From an uncultured Campylobacter sp. (lineage in GTDB: Bacteria; Campylobacterota; Campylobacteria; Campylobacterales; Campylobacteraceae), in contig CALIWP010000233.1 in NCBI GenBank assembly GCA_938046705.1, positions 1-5,501 on the forward strand: DNA of 5,501 nucleotides, given 5' to 3'. The position numbers and the translations under genes are program-made. Each line of letters starts with the position of its first letter. Within the stretch, counting starts at the first letter, position 1. Shown piece by piece: positions 4,631 to 5,501 of this stretch. The notes under the pieces are model-generated. The model worked only from the letters and a program-made list of their open reading frames with translations. It was not told the origin of the DNA and made no database searches.

Positions 4631-5218
4631 ATGGACTTAAAATACTGCGCAAGCGAGATCAGTAATATCGCTCTTTCGATGTTTAGAAAAAACTTTTTCG
4701 GCGTCTTTCACGGCTCTATTTCGGCTAGAATTCAGCATGATTCTTTTTTGATAAATAAAAGAACGACGATTTTTGACAATCTTAAAGAAGAAGATCTCAT
4801 AATGCTAAACTCAAAAAGGGATTACCGCTGGAACGATGCGAGCATAGACGCGGACATCCACCTAAATATATACAAAAATATAAACGAAGCCAAATATATC
4901 TGTTATGCCATGCCACCTTATCTAACAGCTTATACTTTGGGGCATTCTTTTATCCGTCCGAGGGATTATTTTGGTTATATCAAACATCACGAGATCCCGA
5001 TCTATGATCCAAAACAGTTTGACGACTGGTATGAGCGTGCGGATACGGAAATTTATCGCTATATGTTAGAGAATAAAACTAACATAATGGTTATCAAAGG
5101 ATATGGCGTATACGTACACAGCAGGACCTCGTATCAGCTGGCAAAAGACGTCGCGATCCTTGAAAACACATGCAAATTGCTAAGCGTAGCTCGCCTTTAC
5201 GAATCTGAACGAAACTAA
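4631..5218 (+). CDS. Class II aldolase/adducin-fold protein lacking the zinc-binding residues (probable pseudo-enzyme)
   Basis: This 195-residue protein covers the whole FucA/AraD-type fold. GVFHGSISARI (24-34) fits the usual GNxSxR block, LKEEDLIML (51-59) the ExDL block, SIDADIHLNIY (71-81) the SSExxxHxxIY block, ICYAMPPYLTA (90-100) the HxHPP zinc block, and IKGYGVYVHS (155-164) the HG block. In class II aldolases the zinc is held by three histidines and the catalytic base is a glutamate (H92, H94, H155 and E73 in E. coli FucA). Here the aligned residues are Y92, M94, Y158 and D73, and the substrate-site Asn is S29. Normal aldolase or epimerase activity is therefore unlikely; adducin shows the fold can serve as a binding module. 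The ORF is intact with a good promoter and AAAGG, so it is not a decayed gene. It sits between rsmH and the PpiD-like gene. Fold confident, function unknown. Confidence 0.85.
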   Translation: MDLKYCASEISNIALSMFRKNFFGVFHGSISARIQHDSFLINKRTTIFDNLKEEDLIMLNSKRDYRWNDASIDADIHLNIYKNINEAKYICYAMPPYLTAYTLGHSFIRPRDYFGYIKHHEIPIYDPKQFDDWYERADTEIYRYMLENKTNIMVIKGYGVYVHSRTSYQLAKDVAILENTCKLLSVARLYESERN

Positions 5219-5247
5219 CGTCTTTAAAAATGTTAAATTTTTTGAAA

Positions 5248-5261
5248 TTTTATCGATAAAA
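5248..5261 (+). promoter_or_regulatory. Perfect 14-bp palindrome upstream of the PpiD-like gene
   Basis: TTTTATCGATAAAA is a perfect dyad 77 bases before the ATG at 5338 and about 36 bases above the best -10 candidate. It could be a binding site for a dimeric regulator. AT-rich palindromes of this size do occur by chance in such DNA. Confidence 0.3.
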
Positions 5262-5296
5262 AGCGCGTTTTTAAGGTGATATTTACGATATTTCAG

Positions 5297-5302
5297 TAAA
5301 AT
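5297..5302 (+). promoter_or_regulatory. Candidate -10 box of the PpiD-like gene
   Basis: TAAAAT with a flanking AT-rich stretch lies 35 bases before the ATG. A GATATTT direct repeat (5278-5284 and 5287-5293) lies directly upstream. The aldolase-fold gene has no clear terminator, so read-through from it is also possible. Confidence 0.3.
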
Positions 5303-5337
5303 AATGCATAAAATTTTTATAAATTTGAAGGAATTAG

Positions 5338-5501
5338 ATGATAACTTGGATGCAAAAGCATAGAAAATACCTCGTCGTGACGATCTGGGTAAGCACGATA
5401 GCCTTCATCGGAGCAGGCTTCGTCGGATGGGGAGCATACGATCTAAACGCGAGCAGAGCTAGCTCAGTAGCCAAGGTCGGGCACAGAAATATAAGCATCC
5501 A
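5338..5501 (+). CDS. ppiD: Membrane-anchored PpiD/SurA-like periplasmic chaperone, N-terminal part (gene runs off the right edge)
   Basis: Only 54 residues are visible. A short basic cytoplasmic tail (MITWMQKHRKY) is followed by one TM helix at about 11-34 rich in Gly and aromatics (GAGFVGWGAYD), then VAKVGHRNISI (44-54), which looks like the opening of a SurA_N domain. This is the layout of PpiD, an inner-membrane-tethered chaperone with a parvulin-like domain that helps proteins leaving the Sec translocon. In C. jejuni the gene beside mraW on this side (Cj0694) is of this kind and is followed by ftsA and ftsZ. AAGGA (5328-5332) is five bases before the ATG. The parvulin domain is outside the window, so the symbol rests on the N-terminus and synteny. 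Confidence 0.8.
   Translation, partial: MITWMQKHRKYLVVTIWVSTIAFIGAGFVGWGAYDLNASRASSVAKVGHRNISI

Noticed and set aside
5257..5273. Terminator TAAAAA/TTTTTA before the PpiD-like gene
   Set aside because: The stem is six A-T pairs around a GCGCG loop, too weak to stop transcription; it is better read as part of the AT-rich promoter region.

Overview
The window looks like chromosomal DNA of a Campylobacter from the higher-GC, oral/gut group (C. showae, C. rectus or C. curvus type). Three things suggest this. The non-coding DNA is full of AAATTT / TCAAATTTGA words. Promoters are Campylobacter-like, with a TATAAT box and little -35 signal. The gene order on the right (membrane protein, convergent small membrane protein, rsmH, a PpiD-like chaperone) matches, from memory, the C. 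jejuni Cj0691-Cj0694 block. The species call is inference.

Left part (1-1600, minus strand): an S-/N-oxide respiration unit. A periplasmic mono-haem cytochrome c (960-1538) is followed by a Tat-exported molybdenum reductase of the TorA/DorA/BisC family (1-529, cut by the window edge). This resembles the C. jejuni Cj0265c-Cj0264c pair. The cytochrome would pass electrons from the respiratory chain to the reductase, which reduces TMAO, DMSO or related compounds. The 430 bases between the two genes hold a ladder of hairpins. Three of them carry the same loop core (CTCGTC on +, GACGAG on the mRNA strand), and a separate structured leader sits just before the reductase start. The cytochrome promoter has a clear -10 and a tandem 11-bp direct repeat over the -35 region, which looks like an operator for a response regulator.

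Middle (1601-2862): a cytosolic DyP-type haem peroxidase (1807-2733, minus) with GC-rich dyads behind it. A 129-bp divergent promoter region separates it from the next gene.

Right part (2863-5501): a two-TM protein of unknown function (2863-3372, plus) meets a small one-TM coiled-coil protein (3373-3654, minus) stop codon to stop codon. The small protein overlaps the end of rsmH (3644-4576, minus, TTG start) and has the position and build of the divisome protein FtsL. Divergent from rsmH is a class II aldolase/adducin-fold protein (4631-5218, plus). The usual zinc histidines and catalytic glutamate are all replaced in it, so it is probably a pseudo-enzyme. The start of a membrane-anchored PpiD/SurA-like chaperone (5338-end) follows.

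The main points for follow-up are the hairpin ladder between cytochrome and reductase, the degenerate aldolase-fold protein and the FtsL candidate. No complete mobile element, CRISPR array, tRNA or rRNA was seen.
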